64,000 bases of DNA from the NCBI GenBank assembly GCA_013289585.1, contig JABCZR010000005.1:164269-228268 (forward strand), in the 5' to 3' direction. Under the pieces are notes generated by a model. The model ran no database searches and was not told where the DNA came from. It saw nothing but the letters and a program-made list of their open reading frames with translations. This stretch comes from Acidobacteriota bacterium. GTDB taxonomy: Bacteria > Acidobacteriota > Terriglobia > Acidiferrales > UBA7541. Both the position numbers and the translations under genes were made by a program. Shown one piece after another: positions 26,356 through 34,653 of this stretch (positions are counted from its first letter, which is position 1; every line of letters begins with the position of its first letter).

Positions 26356-27834
26356 ATGAAGCGCGCCTTCCTGCTTTTCCTCACCGCGTGTGTCTTTCTC
26401 GTGCCGCTTAGCCGGGCCCACGTCGGCAGCCCCGATGTTTTCTACGAAGGCATGGCGGGACCTTACCGGCTCTTCGTGACCGTTCGAACGCCGCCGATGG
26501 TTCCGGGCATCGCCGAAGTGGAAGTCCGCGCGCTCGACGGAAACGTAACCGACATTCGTATCGTGCCGTTGCGCGCGGTGGGAGAAGGATCGGAGTACGC
26601 TCCTCCTTCCGACCGCATGGAGCGTTCGCAAGCCGACGCCCAATACTTCACCGGAAAACTTTGGCTGATGGCTTCAGGCGCCTGGCAAGTGCGCATGGAG
26701 GTTTTTGGATCGCAGGGCAAGGGTGAAACAGCGGTGCCCGTCCCCGCCGCCGCGCGCCGCACCCTGAGAATGCAGAAAAACACAGGAGCGATCCTCCTGG
26801 GGTTGATGTTTTTGCTGGTAACCAGCCTCATCGCCATCTTTGGCGCCGCCGCGCGTGAAAGCCAATTGGAACCCGGCGCCGCGCCTTCCACTCCTCAACG
26901 CCGGCGTGGACGCATCGCCATGGCTCTCACCGCGGCTGCGCTCGTCGCCGTTCTTTTTCTGGGAAACATGTGGTGGGACGCCGCGGCCAGCGGAAGAGCC
27001 GACCTCATGATGTACAAACCGCCGCCGGTCGAAGTCTCCCTGCAAAATACAAATGACCTCGTGCTCAAGATGGGTTTTTCCTCCTGGCACGACCGCCGCA
27101 AGGAAATGCTGCTCAATAAGATCATCCCCGACCACGGCCACCTCATGCATCTCTTCCTGATCGGCTTGCCCAATCTGGATCGCTTTTATCATCTGCATCC
27201 GGACCAGACAGCGGCGGACACTTTCGCGGAACGATTGCCCGCCGTGAGTGCAGGGGACTACGCCGTCTTCGCCGACATCGTTCGCGAATCCGGTTTTCCA
27301 GACACCATGACCGCGCGCATGACACTGCCCGACGTCCCCGGCAATCCTCCCGCCAGCGATGATTCGGAAGCAATCGTTACCTATCTCTCCGAAGCCTCCG
27401 ACGCAAGACAGCCCGCGACTGGTTTGACATTGCCGGATCATAGCCGCTGGGAGTGGGTTCGTAACGGTCAGACCATTCACGCGCGCCAGCCCATGCTTCT
27501 GCGTTTCCGCATTTTCGATAAAGACGGCAAGCCCGCCTCCGACCTCGAACCCTACATGGGAATGGGAGGGCACCTGGTCATCGTCAAGCGCGACCTGACC
27601 GTCTTTGCCCACGTCCATCCTTCCGGCTCCATGCCGATGGCCGCGCTGATGCTCCTGGAAAAAGAGCCGGCCGGTGCCGGAAAGGAGATGGCCGCCATGC
27701 ACGAAGCCCCCATGCCCCCCGAAGTCACCTTTCCCTACGGATTCCCCGACTCCGGGGACTACCGCCTCTTTGTCCAAGTCAAACGAAACGGCAGCGTCCA
27801 GACCGTCGCCTTCGACACCCACGTCTACCCCTAG
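26356..27834 (+). CDS. membrane-anchored periplasmic protein with YtkA-like domains
   Basis: 492 residues. A signal peptide ends at S-R-A-H; the His following it is kept at the mature N terminus. A beta-rich domain (about residues 25-130), resembling YtkA/FixH-type modules, is followed by a membrane helix near 143-163 and another near 188-206, then a larger periplasmic domain containing D-H-G-H-L-M-H, F-Y-H-L-H-P-D, G-M-G-G-H-L-V-I and F-A-H-V-H-P-S-G-S-M-P-M. These H-x-H-P motifs recur in copper-related periplasmic proteins, making metal handling a reasonable hypothesis. It is 4 bases from the preceding membrane-protein gene. Confidence 0.7.
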   Translation: MKRAFLLFLTACVFLVPLSRAHVGSPDVFYEGMAGPYRLFVTVRTPPMVPGIAEVEVRALDGNVTDIRIVPLRAVGEGSEYAPPSDRMERSQADAQYFTGKLWLMASGAWQVRMEVFGSQGKGETAVPVPAAARRTLRMQKNTGAILLGLMFLLVTSLIAIFGAAARESQLEPGAAPSTPQRRRGRIAMALTAAALVAVLFLGNMWWDAAASGRADLMMYKPPPVEVSLQNTNDLVLKMGFSSWHDRRKEMLLNKIIPDHGHLMHLFLIGLPNLDRFYHLHPDQTAADTFAERLPAVSAGDYAVFADIVRESGFPDTMTARMTLPDVPGNPPASDDSEAIVTYLSEASDARQPATGLTLPDHSRWEWVRNGQTIHARQPMLLRFRIFDKDGKPASDLEPYMGMGGHLVIVKRDLTVFAHVHPSGSMPMAALMLLEKEPAGAGKEMAAMHEAPMPPEVTFPYGFPDSGDYRLFVQVKRNGSVQTVAFDTHVYP

Positions 27835-27874
27835 CCACGCATGCCCTATAACCCCTGTCTGGGGAGCATGTTAC

Positions 27875-27894
27875 GGCGGGATGACGCTCCCGCC
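27875..27894 (+). terminator. terminator of the membrane-protein pair
   Basis: GGCGGGA and TCCCGCC pair around a 6-base loop and are followed by AATCTTTTATCTT, placing it 41 bases after the stop at 27834. Confidence 0.6.
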
Positions 27895-27905
27895 AATCTT
27901 TTATC

Positions 27906-27934
27906 TTGACCTTTATTAACCCATCAGATACTAT
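27906..27934 (+). promoter_or_regulatory. sigma-70-like promoter in the convergent spacer
   Basis: TTGACC (27906-27911), a 17-base spacer and TACTAT (27929-27934) match the consensus well. No gene follows on the plus strand within the spacer, so it may drive a short RNA or be antisense to the DUF711 gene. Confidence 0.45.
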
Positions 27935-27963
27935 TAGCGTCGTATAACTTTGTTTTTAGAGTT

Positions 27964-27986
27964 CGGCAGCTCAGTTGCCGCTTTTT
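27964..27986 (+). terminator. hairpin with T run
   Basis: CGGCA and TGCCG pair around a short loop, followed by CTTTTT. It lies only ~45 bases after the start expected from the promoter at 27906-27934. Confidence 0.4.
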
Positions 27987-28344
27987 CGCACTCACCATGT
28001 CTCGTGCGCAATCCTTTGCTCTATCAGCTACCTACGCACTCTTTCGCTCTTGTCCCCAAAGTGAGAAATCGTAAGTGCTTTCGATCCACGCTCTTGCGCA
28101 CTCTTGCAACTCAAGAGTGAAGACTAAGTCCTGTAAAATCAGGCGCTTCCACACTCTTTTCAAAACAGGTGGGTGGGTGGGGGTGCTGGGTTCGCAGTAT
28201 CTAAAGTCTCACTTGAAGTTCGCCCCGAAGCCGCAGAAAGGCAAGGCTTTGCGCGCGGCTTAGGCCAAATCCTTCTCCACCACCGCCAAACTCGAACATG
28301 TCTTATCGAGAGATTTCAGCCCTGCCAGGAGTCACGAGTCACTT

Positions 28345-29613
28345 CTACCTCAACGGTTGCAGTTTCGCATTCACCAGTGCCGAATCATTGAATTCCGTCT
28401 TGTCACCCGGACCCTTGCCCGTAACCGGTAGCAGCCGTGCCGAAAGCGGCTTGTGCCACTTGAACGCCAGGCTGGCCATGTCCCCGATGATCAACGAAAG
28501 CTGGTCCACGGTAATGTCCCCCGGCAGCGGAATCGTGTCCAGCCCTGTGCCGCACACCGCGGAATAACTCAGAAGCGCATCCAGTCTGATGACTCCCTCG
28601 CTCCAGCGCTGCGCCAGCCGCGTATCCTCCAGGACCGGCAGCATCAAGCCGGAGTATCCGGTCTGTTTCACTTTGACGTCCTTGATGGCCGCCGTGATCG
28701 TCGCCGCCGCCGTCAGCGTTCCGCTGTACCCGACGGGCAGCGTCGTCAGGTTTTCGATGGCCGCTCCGATGGAAACGTCCCCCGCCGGCGCGGGCGAGAG
28801 ATCGATGCCCATATAAGCCCAGCCTGTCTCCTGGTCCACGCGTCCCGCATGCCGCTCGATATCGAACGCGCTGCTCGCCAGCAAATCCGTCAGCCGTTGC
28901 TTGGCCGTCGCCAGGTCCGGCGCATCCTTAAAAGCTGCGGCCACCACATTCGCCGATTCCAGCGCGATCGCGAACTGGTGTCCGAATCCTGTGTGATACG
29001 CCGCGGGGAAAAACGGAGTCAGCGGCGGCACCATGGCAATCGCCGCAAAATGAAAATTGCCCTGGCTGCGTTCCGTAGCCTCGAGTTTCTTGATCACTCG
29101 CGCCGCTGCTCCTACGGCCTTCCAGCGCACGCCCTCTTCACCGGCGACGACCACAGTTGCGTTCAGCGTTTTCGTCTTGCTCAGGATTTCCCCGAGCAGG
29201 TCGGCTTGTGCATCGCTGTCGCCGGCGTTGAGCATCGCCGGCCCGATCGCCGCCGCGAATTTTTCCTTCACCGCCAGCGCGTCGTATTCCTTGAAAAACG
29301 CCACGGCCTGCTCCGTCGTCAGCCCCTTGGTGTACTCCGGAAACGGTTGCGTCGCGATCCGGATCGTTTGCACCTCGTACCCGCGCGATTCAAAAGTGAT
29401 CTGCGCCCGCCGCAACATCTTCAACGCATCCGCAATCTGCTCCTTGTATTGCGCGCGATCCAAATTGATAAACGCCGTAATCGCCCGTATCTTTGGCTTC
29501 GCCGGGTCCGTCGCGATCTTCTGTTGCGCGCTCGCAGGGCAAACACAAATCGCCGTGGCGAAGAGCAAAATCGAAATGAGCTGGCGAAAGCGGACGCTGG
29601 CACGAGTATTCAT
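28345..29613 (-). CDS. secreted DUF711 family protein
   Basis: 422 residues. A signal peptide (hydrophobic residues 11-27, ending P-A-S-A-Q) precedes a DUF711/UPF0210-type domain with I-R-A-I-T-A-F-I-N-L-D, A-A-I-G-P-A-M-L-N-A-G-D and A-A-I-E-N-L-T-T-L-P-V-G blocks. The cytoplasmic relatives are of unknown activity; having an export signal is a variation. An AGGAG eight bases before the ATG overlaps the end of a perfect 32-base palindrome (29624-29655). It stands alone, convergent with the membrane-protein pair. Confidence 0.8.
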   Translation of the reverse strand: MNTRASVRFRQLISILLFATAICVCPASAQQKIATDPAKPKIRAITAFINLDRAQYKEQIADALKMLRRAQITFESRGYEVQTIRIATQPFPEYTKGLTTEQAVAFFKEYDALAVKEKFAAAIGPAMLNAGDSDAQADLLGEILSKTKTLNATVVVAGEEGVRWKAVGAAARVIKKLEATERSQGNFHFAAIAMVPPLTPFFPAAYHTGFGHQFAIALESANVVAAAFKDAPDLATAKQRLTDLLASSAFDIERHAGRVDQETGWAYMGIDLSPAPAGDVSIGAAIENLTTLPVGYSGTLTAAATITAAIKDVKVKQTGYSGLMLPVLEDTRLAQRWSEGVIRLDALLSYSAVCGTGLDTIPLPGDITVDQLSLIIGDMASLAFKWHKPLSARLLPVTGKGPGDKTEFNDSALVNAKLQPLR

Positions 29614-29623
29614 GAGAGTACTC

Positions 29624-29655
29624 CTGTAGGGGCACGATATATCGTGCCCCTACAG
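29624..29655. repeat. perfect 32-bp palindrome of REP type
   Basis: Two 16-base arms, each beginning CTGTAGGGGCACGATA when read from its own end, meet without a loop. The TGTAGGGGCAC...GTGCCCCTACA core resembles repetitive extragenic palindromes common in several environmental phyla. It lies in the leader of the DUF711 gene, ten bases before its start codon, and its last bases are shared with that gene's ribosome-binding site. Confidence 0.8.
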
Positions 29656-29739
29656 CTTACAGGATTCAGAGCGGGTGAAAATGGGTCGTCCGATCTGTAG
29701 CGCGCGTGTCTGGCCGGCACATTTCGTTGCCGACGAGCT

Positions 29740-30912
29740 CTACACGTACGCGGCGATGCCGGTGATGCGCTCGCCGATCACCAGCTTGTGAATGTCGTTG
29801 GTGCCTTCGTAGGTGAACACGCTTTCGAGATTGTTCATATGGCGCATGATGCAATAATCGTCGACGATGCCGTTGGCGCCGAGGATGTCACGGGCTTTGC
29901 GGGCGGTATCCAGCGCGATGCCCACGTTGTTCATCTTTAGCATCGAGATGTGCGAAGGATCTACTTTTCCGTTATCTTTCAACCGTCCGACGTGCAACGC
30001 CAGCAATTGTCCCTTCACGATTTCCGTGATCATCCACGCCAGTTTTTCCTGCACCAACTGGTGCGATGCAATGGGCTTATTCGCGAACTGCTTGCGCGTC
30101 TTCGCATACTGCAGTGCCGTGTCGTAGCACGCCATCGCTGCGCCCAGCGCACCCCAGCCGATTCCGTAGCGCGCCTGGTTCAGGCAACTCAGTGGTCCTT
30201 TCAAGCCGACCACGCCGGGCAGAAGATTTTCTTCTGGGATTTCGCAATCGCTGAACGACAGCCCCGAAGTTACCGAAGCGCGCAGGGACCATTTTCCGTG
30301 CACGTCCCAGGTTTTGAATCCCGGTGCGCCTTTTTCAACCAGAAATCCCCGAACCTTGTCGTCCTCGGCTTTCGCCCACACCACCGCGATGTCCGCGATC
30401 GATCCGCTGGTGATCCACATTTTTTCGCCATTCAAAACAAATTTGCTGCCCTTCTTCACCGCGCGCGTAAGCATCCCGCCCGGGTTCGATCCGAATTGTG
30501 GCTCTGTCAAACCGAAGCAACCGATCGCTTTGCCCTGCTGCAAAAGCGGCAGCCATTTATTTTTCTGCGCATCGCTGCCATAAGTGAAAATCGGATACAT
30601 CACCAGCGCGCCCTGCACGGAAACAAAACTGCGCAGCCCGGAATCGCCGCGCTCGAGCTCCTGCGTCATCAAGCCGTACGCGACATTGGACATTCCCGCG
30701 CAGCCATAACCGTGCAGATTTGCGCCGAAAAATCCCAGCTCGCCGAGTTGCGGAACCAGGTGTTTTGGGAAAGTCGCTTCGCGGCTGTGTTTTTCGATGA
30801 TGGGAATAATTTCGTTTTCGACGAATTGCCGCGCCGTCTGCCGCACCAGTTTCTCTTCATCGTTCAGCTGCGAATCAAAATCAATAAAATCCACTCCGCC
30901 GTATCCCGCCAT
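29740..30912 (-). CDS. acyl-CoA dehydrogenase, glutaryl-CoA dehydrogenase-like
   Basis: 390 residues of the acyl-CoA dehydrogenase family (FAD enzyme). The block F-G-L-T-E-P-Q-F-G-S-N-P-G-G-M is close to the version seen in glutaryl-CoA dehydrogenases, and the catalytic base is the Glu in T-Y-E-G-T-N-D-I-H near the C terminus. W-I-T-S-G-S-I-A-D is the flavin-binding segment. If truly glutaryl-CoA dehydrogenase, it would oxidise and decarboxylate glutaryl-CoA in lysine/tryptophan breakdown. No electron-transfer flavoprotein gene is adjacent. The start at 30912 removes 69 non-conserved residues of the longer open frame. Confidence 0.83.
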   Translation of the reverse strand: MAGYGGVDFIDFDSQLNDEEKLVRQTARQFVENEIIPIIEKHSREATFPKHLVPQLGELGFFGANLHGYGCAGMSNVAYGLMTQELERGDSGLRSFVSVQGALVMYPIFTYGSDAQKNKWLPLLQQGKAIGCFGLTEPQFGSNPGGMLTRAVKKGSKFVLNGEKMWITSGSIADIAVVWAKAEDDKVRGFLVEKGAPGFKTWDVHGKWSLRASVTSGLSFSDCEIPEENLLPGVVGLKGPLSCLNQARYGIGWGALGAAMACYDTALQYAKTRKQFANKPIASHQLVQEKLAWMITEIVKGQLLALHVGRLKDNGKVDPSHISMLKMNNVGIALDTARKARDILGANGIVDDYCIMRHMNNLESVFTYEGTNDIHKLVIGERITGIAAYV

Positions 30913-31073
30913 AATCGCTCCTCGCGCCGCGTGTCCCGCTAAAGTGTAGCAACCCGCTTGAATCCCCAGCAACCACACCCAACCCAGCGCGTTCAAAATT
31001 CTGAGACACTCGCTTGACGCGGCGCGATGCAGCGGCGAAACTTTCTCTCTGGCTTTCCAATCCACGAGGATCC

Positions 31074-31814
31074 GTGCCGAAGAAAACTTTGGCGTCTGCG
31101 AAAAAGGAAAAAACGCCACGCAGGAAGCCGCTGGCGACCCAGCCGCAAATCCTGATCTTTGATGTGGACGGCGTGCTCGTGGATGTGCGCGGCACGTACT
31201 GGCGGTCGGCTCTCGATACCGTGCGATATCTAACCGGCAAGCGCGTCACGTTTGCCGAGCTGCACCAGTGGAAGAGCAAACCGGGCTACAACGACGACTG
31301 GAGCATGGTGTCGGCGTGGGTGAGTTCGCTGGGCCATCCCACCACGTATGAGAAGGCGCGCGAAGCGTTTGAGAAATTCTATTGGGGGACGGATGGGAAG
31401 CCGGGGAACGTTCGAAACGAAAGACTGATCGTCACTCCGAAGCAGATCGAGCGGTGGGCGCGGCGGTTTGAACTGAATCTTTTTACCGGGCGCACGCGGC
31501 AGGAATTTTCGTTTACGTTCGAACGCTGGCCGGCGACAAAATATTTTCGCAACGTCATCACCATGGACGACGCGAAGAAAAAACCGCATCCGGAAGGCCT
31601 GCATAGAATTCTTGGCAACCGCGATCCCGCATCCGCGCTCTACCTCGGCGATAACATTGATGACGCCCTCGCCGCGCGGGATGCCGGTGTCCCGTTCATG
31701 GCTATCATCGCGAAGGGCGAACACCGCTTTCGCCAGCATGCCGCGCGCTTCCGCGAACTCGGCGCGCTCGCTCTGCTTCCTCGCGCCACGAATCTCAACG
31801 CCTGGTTGAAGTAG
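31074..31814 (+). CDS. HAD-superfamily phosphatase
   Basis: 246 residues from GTG 31074 (GAGG five bases upstream; a longer frame from 31014 is possible). Motif I is I-F-D-V-D-G-V-L-V-D near residue 28, motif II N-L-F-T-G-R-T-R, and motifs III/IV K-K-P-H-P-E and Y-L-G-D-N-I-D-D-A. The cap region with W-R-S-A-L-D-T-V-R-Y-L-T-G resembles the HAD-IA subgroup often annotated beside histidine or amino-acid genes. The substrate is unknown. It is divergent from the acyl-CoA dehydrogenase with ~160 bases between them. Confidence 0.82.
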   Translation: MPKKTLASAKKEKTPRRKPLATQPQILIFDVDGVLVDVRGTYWRSALDTVRYLTGKRVTFAELHQWKSKPGYNDDWSMVSAWVSSLGHPTTYEKAREAFEKFYWGTDGKPGNVRNERLIVTPKQIERWARRFELNLFTGRTRQEFSFTFERWPATKYFRNVITMDDAKKKPHPEGLHRILGNRDPASALYLGDNIDDALAARDAGVPFMAIIAKGEHRFRQHAARFRELGALALLPRATNLNAWLK

Positions 31815-31866
31815 ATGCGTTGCAGACAAGAACCGGCGAACAGCGGCGGGCCACACTCAGAAGCGT

Positions 31867-32310
31867 TTAATTCATAAGGGCTTCGTAATATTGGAAGAAA
31901 TTCGCTTCCGCCAGCACGTACCAGGTTCCTTCGCCGGTCCGCGACAATCGGAAATAGCGGACGGCGGGTCCGCTGGACGGCGGTCCGCCGTCCACGCTGA
32001 CTTCTACTTTGGCGATCATGCTGTGGGGCAAACCGTGTGCAGAGAGAGTTGTGAGCTCAATGTTAGGGATCGTGGCCGCGGGAGACTCTATTTGCACCGG
32101 CAAACCGGCGCGATATTCCTCGACGCGTTTTGCCAAGTCTTTAGGTCCCAGCCCCTGGTATTCCCGGATCAGACGTTCACGAACGGCATCGCGCCCCGCT
32201 TCATCTACCGTCTGAAATCGAGTGGCGGTGCGGTAGCCCATTACTGCCAGAAAGGCCAGGCCGGCCGCCACCGCCATCCAACCCTTCAACTCGAAGCGTA
32301 TTTCATCCAA
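31867..32310 (-). CDS. small single-helix membrane protein
   Basis: 147 residues. One membrane helix (about residues 10-27) near the N terminus is preceded by a charged M-D-E-I-R-F-E-L-K and followed by a soluble domain of ~115 residues with mixed strands, a G-L-G-P-K-D-L helix and a final W-Y-V-L-A-E-A-N-F-F-Q-Y-Y. No family is recognised. Its stop is convergent with the HAD gene, 52 bases away. Confidence 0.65.
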   Translation of the reverse strand: MDEIRFELKGWMAVAAGLAFLAVMGYRTATRFQTVDEAGRDAVRERLIREYQGLGPKDLAKRVEEYRAGLPVQIESPAATIPNIELTTLSAHGLPHSMIAKVEVSVDGGPPSSGPAVRYFRLSRTGEGTWYVLAEANFFQYYEALMN

Positions 32311-32537
32311 GGCAAGGTCCCCACCCCACGCATTCCCGGGTCTATGGTCATCTTCTCGCAGTCTGGATGCGGCGCGATATTGGGTGGAAAATGTGAAATC
32401 AAAGCAGCAACATCACTAGAACGAGTAAGCTATAGGATCGTGCATCACGGGGCCGCGTGCTCGCGCAGCGGAGGAACTTTTTGCGACCGCGGCGGGAATC
32501 ACGAGATAGCCCTCTTGAAAGTGCGTTGGGGCTATCC

Positions 32538-33260
32538 ATGAAAGTCATGTCCTTCGCCAGGCCGATAATCGTTACCATTCTCGCTGGAATTCTCCTCGCG
32601 GCCCCCATGAGGATTCGCGCACAGTCGCCTCCAGGTCCGATGACGGGCGCGCCGCCTCAGCCGGTTCCCGCGGCTGCGGCCAAGCCAGCGGCGCCGCTGC
32701 CGCCGCCACGCACAACGATCCTCGGCGCGTGGAAACTCAATCGCGATGAAAGCGACGACGCCAGCAACAGGACGCAAAACTCCAGCGGCTCGAACAGCGG
32801 AGGTACCGGCAGACGCGGCGGAATCGGCATTGGCTATCCTGGCGGTGGCGGAGGACATGGCGGCTACGGAGGGCGCGGCGGGGAGAGCGACGACGAGCGG
32901 CAGAAAATGCATGCGCTATTCACGCCGGCGAACACTATTGCGCTCTCGATGACCGGGGCGGAAGTCGACCTGGTGGATGATCGTGACCGCAAGCGCGCGT
33001 TTGTGACCGACGGGAGGAAGCTGCAAAAATCCAAAGATGATAATTATCAGGAAATCGCCGCCAAGTGGGAAGGCAACAAGCTGGCCACCGAAGAAAAGGA
33101 TCCCCACGGCAACAAGATGAGCCGCACGTTCGAGCTTTCCGAGGACGGCCGCCAACTTTACGAAACGCTGCACATGACCAGCGGCCGCAACAACACTCCG
33201 CTCGTAATCCGCTTCGTCTACGAAATTCCCCCACAGACGGAAGCCCCGCGGAAACAATAA
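32538..33260 (+). CDS. secreted Gly-rich protein of unknown function
   Basis: 240 residues from ATG 32538. A signal peptide ends near M-R-I-R-A-Q. A Pro/Ala-rich stretch, the motif I-L-G-A-W-K-L-N-R-D-E-S, and a glycine-rich segment (about residues 85-120) precede a beta-rich C-terminal domain with a D-V-D/V-D-D-R-D-R-K and a terminal V-I-R-F-V-Y-E-I. The W-K-L-N-R-D-E-S motif is shared by many exported Acidobacteria proteins of unknown role, as far as I recall. No operon partner is visible. Confidence 0.65.
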   Translation: MKVMSFARPIIVTILAGILLAAPMRIRAQSPPGPMTGAPPQPVPAAAAKPAAPLPPPRTTILGAWKLNRDESDDASNRTQNSSGSNSGGTGRRGGIGIGYPGGGGGHGGYGGRGGESDDERQKMHALFTPANTIALSMTGAEVDLVDDRDRKRAFVTDGRKLQKSKDDNYQEIAAKWEGNKLATEEKDPHGNKMSRTFELSEDGRQLYETLHMTSGRNNTPLVIRFVYEIPPQTEAPRKQ

Positions 33261-33378
33261 TTGCGTTTTGCGATCTGAAGCAAAAGAGCTTGATCGTTCC
33301 CGCAGCATTGAGCGCCAAGCCTCAGGATTGAGATACAATCCGCACACTGATTTACGGAAGAGGATGGCGCCGGTCGCG

Positions 33379-33407
33379 TTGACGGAAGTTGCTGTGGATG
33401 CTATAAA
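33379..33407 (+). promoter_or_regulatory. sigma-70 promoter of the atp operon
   Basis: TTGACG (33379-33384), a 17-base spacer and TATAAA (33402-33407). Transcription would start near 33414, giving a leader of about 180 bases before the first gene. Confidence 0.65.
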
Positions 33408-33458
33408 ATATCATTTCGAGTCGGCAGCGTTAAGCCCACCGTAGTCCTCGTTATGTGC

Positions 33459-33500
33459 GACCGCAGAGCGGTCGATGTTAAGTGTGACCGCGAGGCGGTC
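33459..33500 (+). repeat. two tandem hairpins in the atp leader
   Basis: GACCGC-AGA-GCGGTC (33459-33473) and GACCGC-GAG-GCGGTC (33486-33500) are near-identical stem-loops 12 bases apart, both inside the predicted leader RNA. Possible roles are mRNA stabilisation, protein binding or attenuation; none is shown by the sequence. Confidence 0.7.
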
Positions 33501-33592
33501 ATACGCCCTGGGTAGGGGCGCGGGGTGGCTGCCAGCCGGTAGGTTCCGATCAGCTCGGGGCCACACGTGACGGGGTTAGGCGAAACAATTCG

Positions 33593-34069
33593 ATGCAACA
33601 GATTGTTCACCAGCTAGGCGAACTGTTCCTTCAGGCTGTGCCTACAGTCCTGATCATCCTGCTTTTTTACTTCATTTTACGGGCGATTTTCTTCAAACCG
33701 CTGCTGGCGGTGATGGCGGAGCGCGACGCGCGCACGCTGGGGGCGCAAAAGGCCGCCGAAGCCGCGCAAGCCGCTGCCGGCGAGAAGGTGAAACAATATC
33801 AGGAAGCGTTGCGGCTGGCCCGCGCGCAGGTGTACGCCGAGCAGGAAGCTGCGCGCAAGAAGCTGCTCGACGAACGCGCCGCGCAGCTCAAAGAAGCGCG
33901 CACGAAAGCGTCGGGTGAAGTGAACGCCGGCAAGGAGCGCGTTGCGGGAGAACTGGCTGCGGCGCGCCGCGAGATTGAAACCACAGTCGGTTCGCTGGCT
34001 GCGGAAATTGCAAAGCGCGTGTTGCAAAATCCTTCGCGCCCCGGCGCTCCCGTGGGAGAGGCTCGATGA
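33593..34069 (+). CDS. ATP synthase F0 subunit b'
   Basis: 158 residues. A single N-terminal membrane helix (about residues 15-35) is followed by a long charged, alanine-rich coiled coil, the stator stalk design. It lacks an export signal, unlike the b subunit that follows, and its L-R-A-I-F-F-K-P-L-L-A-V-M-A-E-R membrane exit is typical of the first of paired b/b' genes. The stop overlaps the next gene by ATGA (34066-34069). It is first of seven atp genes. Confidence 0.85.
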   Translation: MQQIVHQLGELFLQAVPTVLIILLFYFILRAIFFKPLLAVMAERDARTLGAQKAAEAAQAAAGEKVKQYQEALRLARAQVYAEQEAARKKLLDERAAQLKEARTKASGEVNAGKERVAGELAAARREIETTVGSLAAEIAKRVLQNPSRPGAPVGEAR

Positions 34070-34653
34070 CACGAAATCGCCATTTTCTTTTTGGCGCGGG
34101 CGCGCTATTTGTGTTGCTCTTCGCGGTGGTTGGCGTGCATGCCGCCGAAGAAGGTGGCGGCAATCCAGCGCTGGAAAGCGCGACGGAGATTTTCAAGTGG
34201 ATCAACTTTGCCATCGTCGCGGGATTTATTTTGTGGCTGTGTTTGAAGAAGGCTCCTGGGTTTTTCAGCGGACGCGCCGCGGCCATCAGCTCGGCGATTA
34301 CGAAAGCGACCGCTGCGAAGGCTGCGGCTGATGCGCAACTGCGCGAGGCGGAAACGAAGCTCGCGAATCTGCAGAAGGAAGTGGCGGAACTACGCGCTTT
34401 TGCCGAGCGTGAATCCGCCGCGGAAGTGGCGCGGTTGCGCGCGGCCACGCTGACCGACGCGCAGAAAATTGCCGCTGCCGCAAAAGCGGAAATCGAAGCC
34501 ACAGAACGCGCGGCGCGCCTGGCTTTGAAAGCGCTGGCGGCAAATCTCGCGGTGGATGGCGCGGAATCGCTGCTAGTGAAGCAGTTGAATCCGCAAGCGC
34601 AGGAAGCGCTTATCAGCAATTTCGTAAAAAGCCTGGAAGGGAGGCCGAATTGA
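34066..34653 (+). CDS. atpF: ATP synthase F0 subunit b
   Basis: 195 residues. A hydrophobic segment that looks like a signal sequence (residues 8-26, ending V-H-A-A) is followed by a second membrane helix (about 44-62) and an Ala/Glu/Lys coiled coil. Subunits b with such an extra N-terminal stretch are usual in Acidobacteria-like atp operons, as far as I recall. It would dimerise with b' to hold F1 against F0. Translation is coupled to both neighbours (ATGA before; TTGA overlap after). Confidence 0.87.
   Translation: MTRNRHFLFGAGALFVLLFAVVGVHAAEEGGGNPALESATEIFKWINFAIVAGFILWLCLKKAPGFFSGRAAAISSAITKATAAKAAADAQLREAETKLANLQKEVAELRAFAERESAAEVARLRAATLTDAQKIAAAAKAEIEATERAARLALKALAANLAVDGAESLLVKQLNPQAQEALISNFVKSLEGRPN

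Larger units (their letters stand above)
27835..28344. other. convergent intergenic region with promoter-like and terminator-like signals
   Basis: No protein gene is credible in these 510 bases between convergent genes. Visible are a likely terminator (27875-27894), a consensus-like plus-strand promoter (27906-27934), a second hairpin with a T run (27964-27986), several CACTCTT repeats between 28037 and 28158, and a G-rich run at 28171-28190 that could form a quadruplex. The base composition looks more AT-rich than the flanking genes. Confidence 0.5.

Noticed and set aside
28453..29700. 415-codon plus-strand frame
   Set aside because: Antisense to the DUF711 gene; Arg/His-rich and without motifs.
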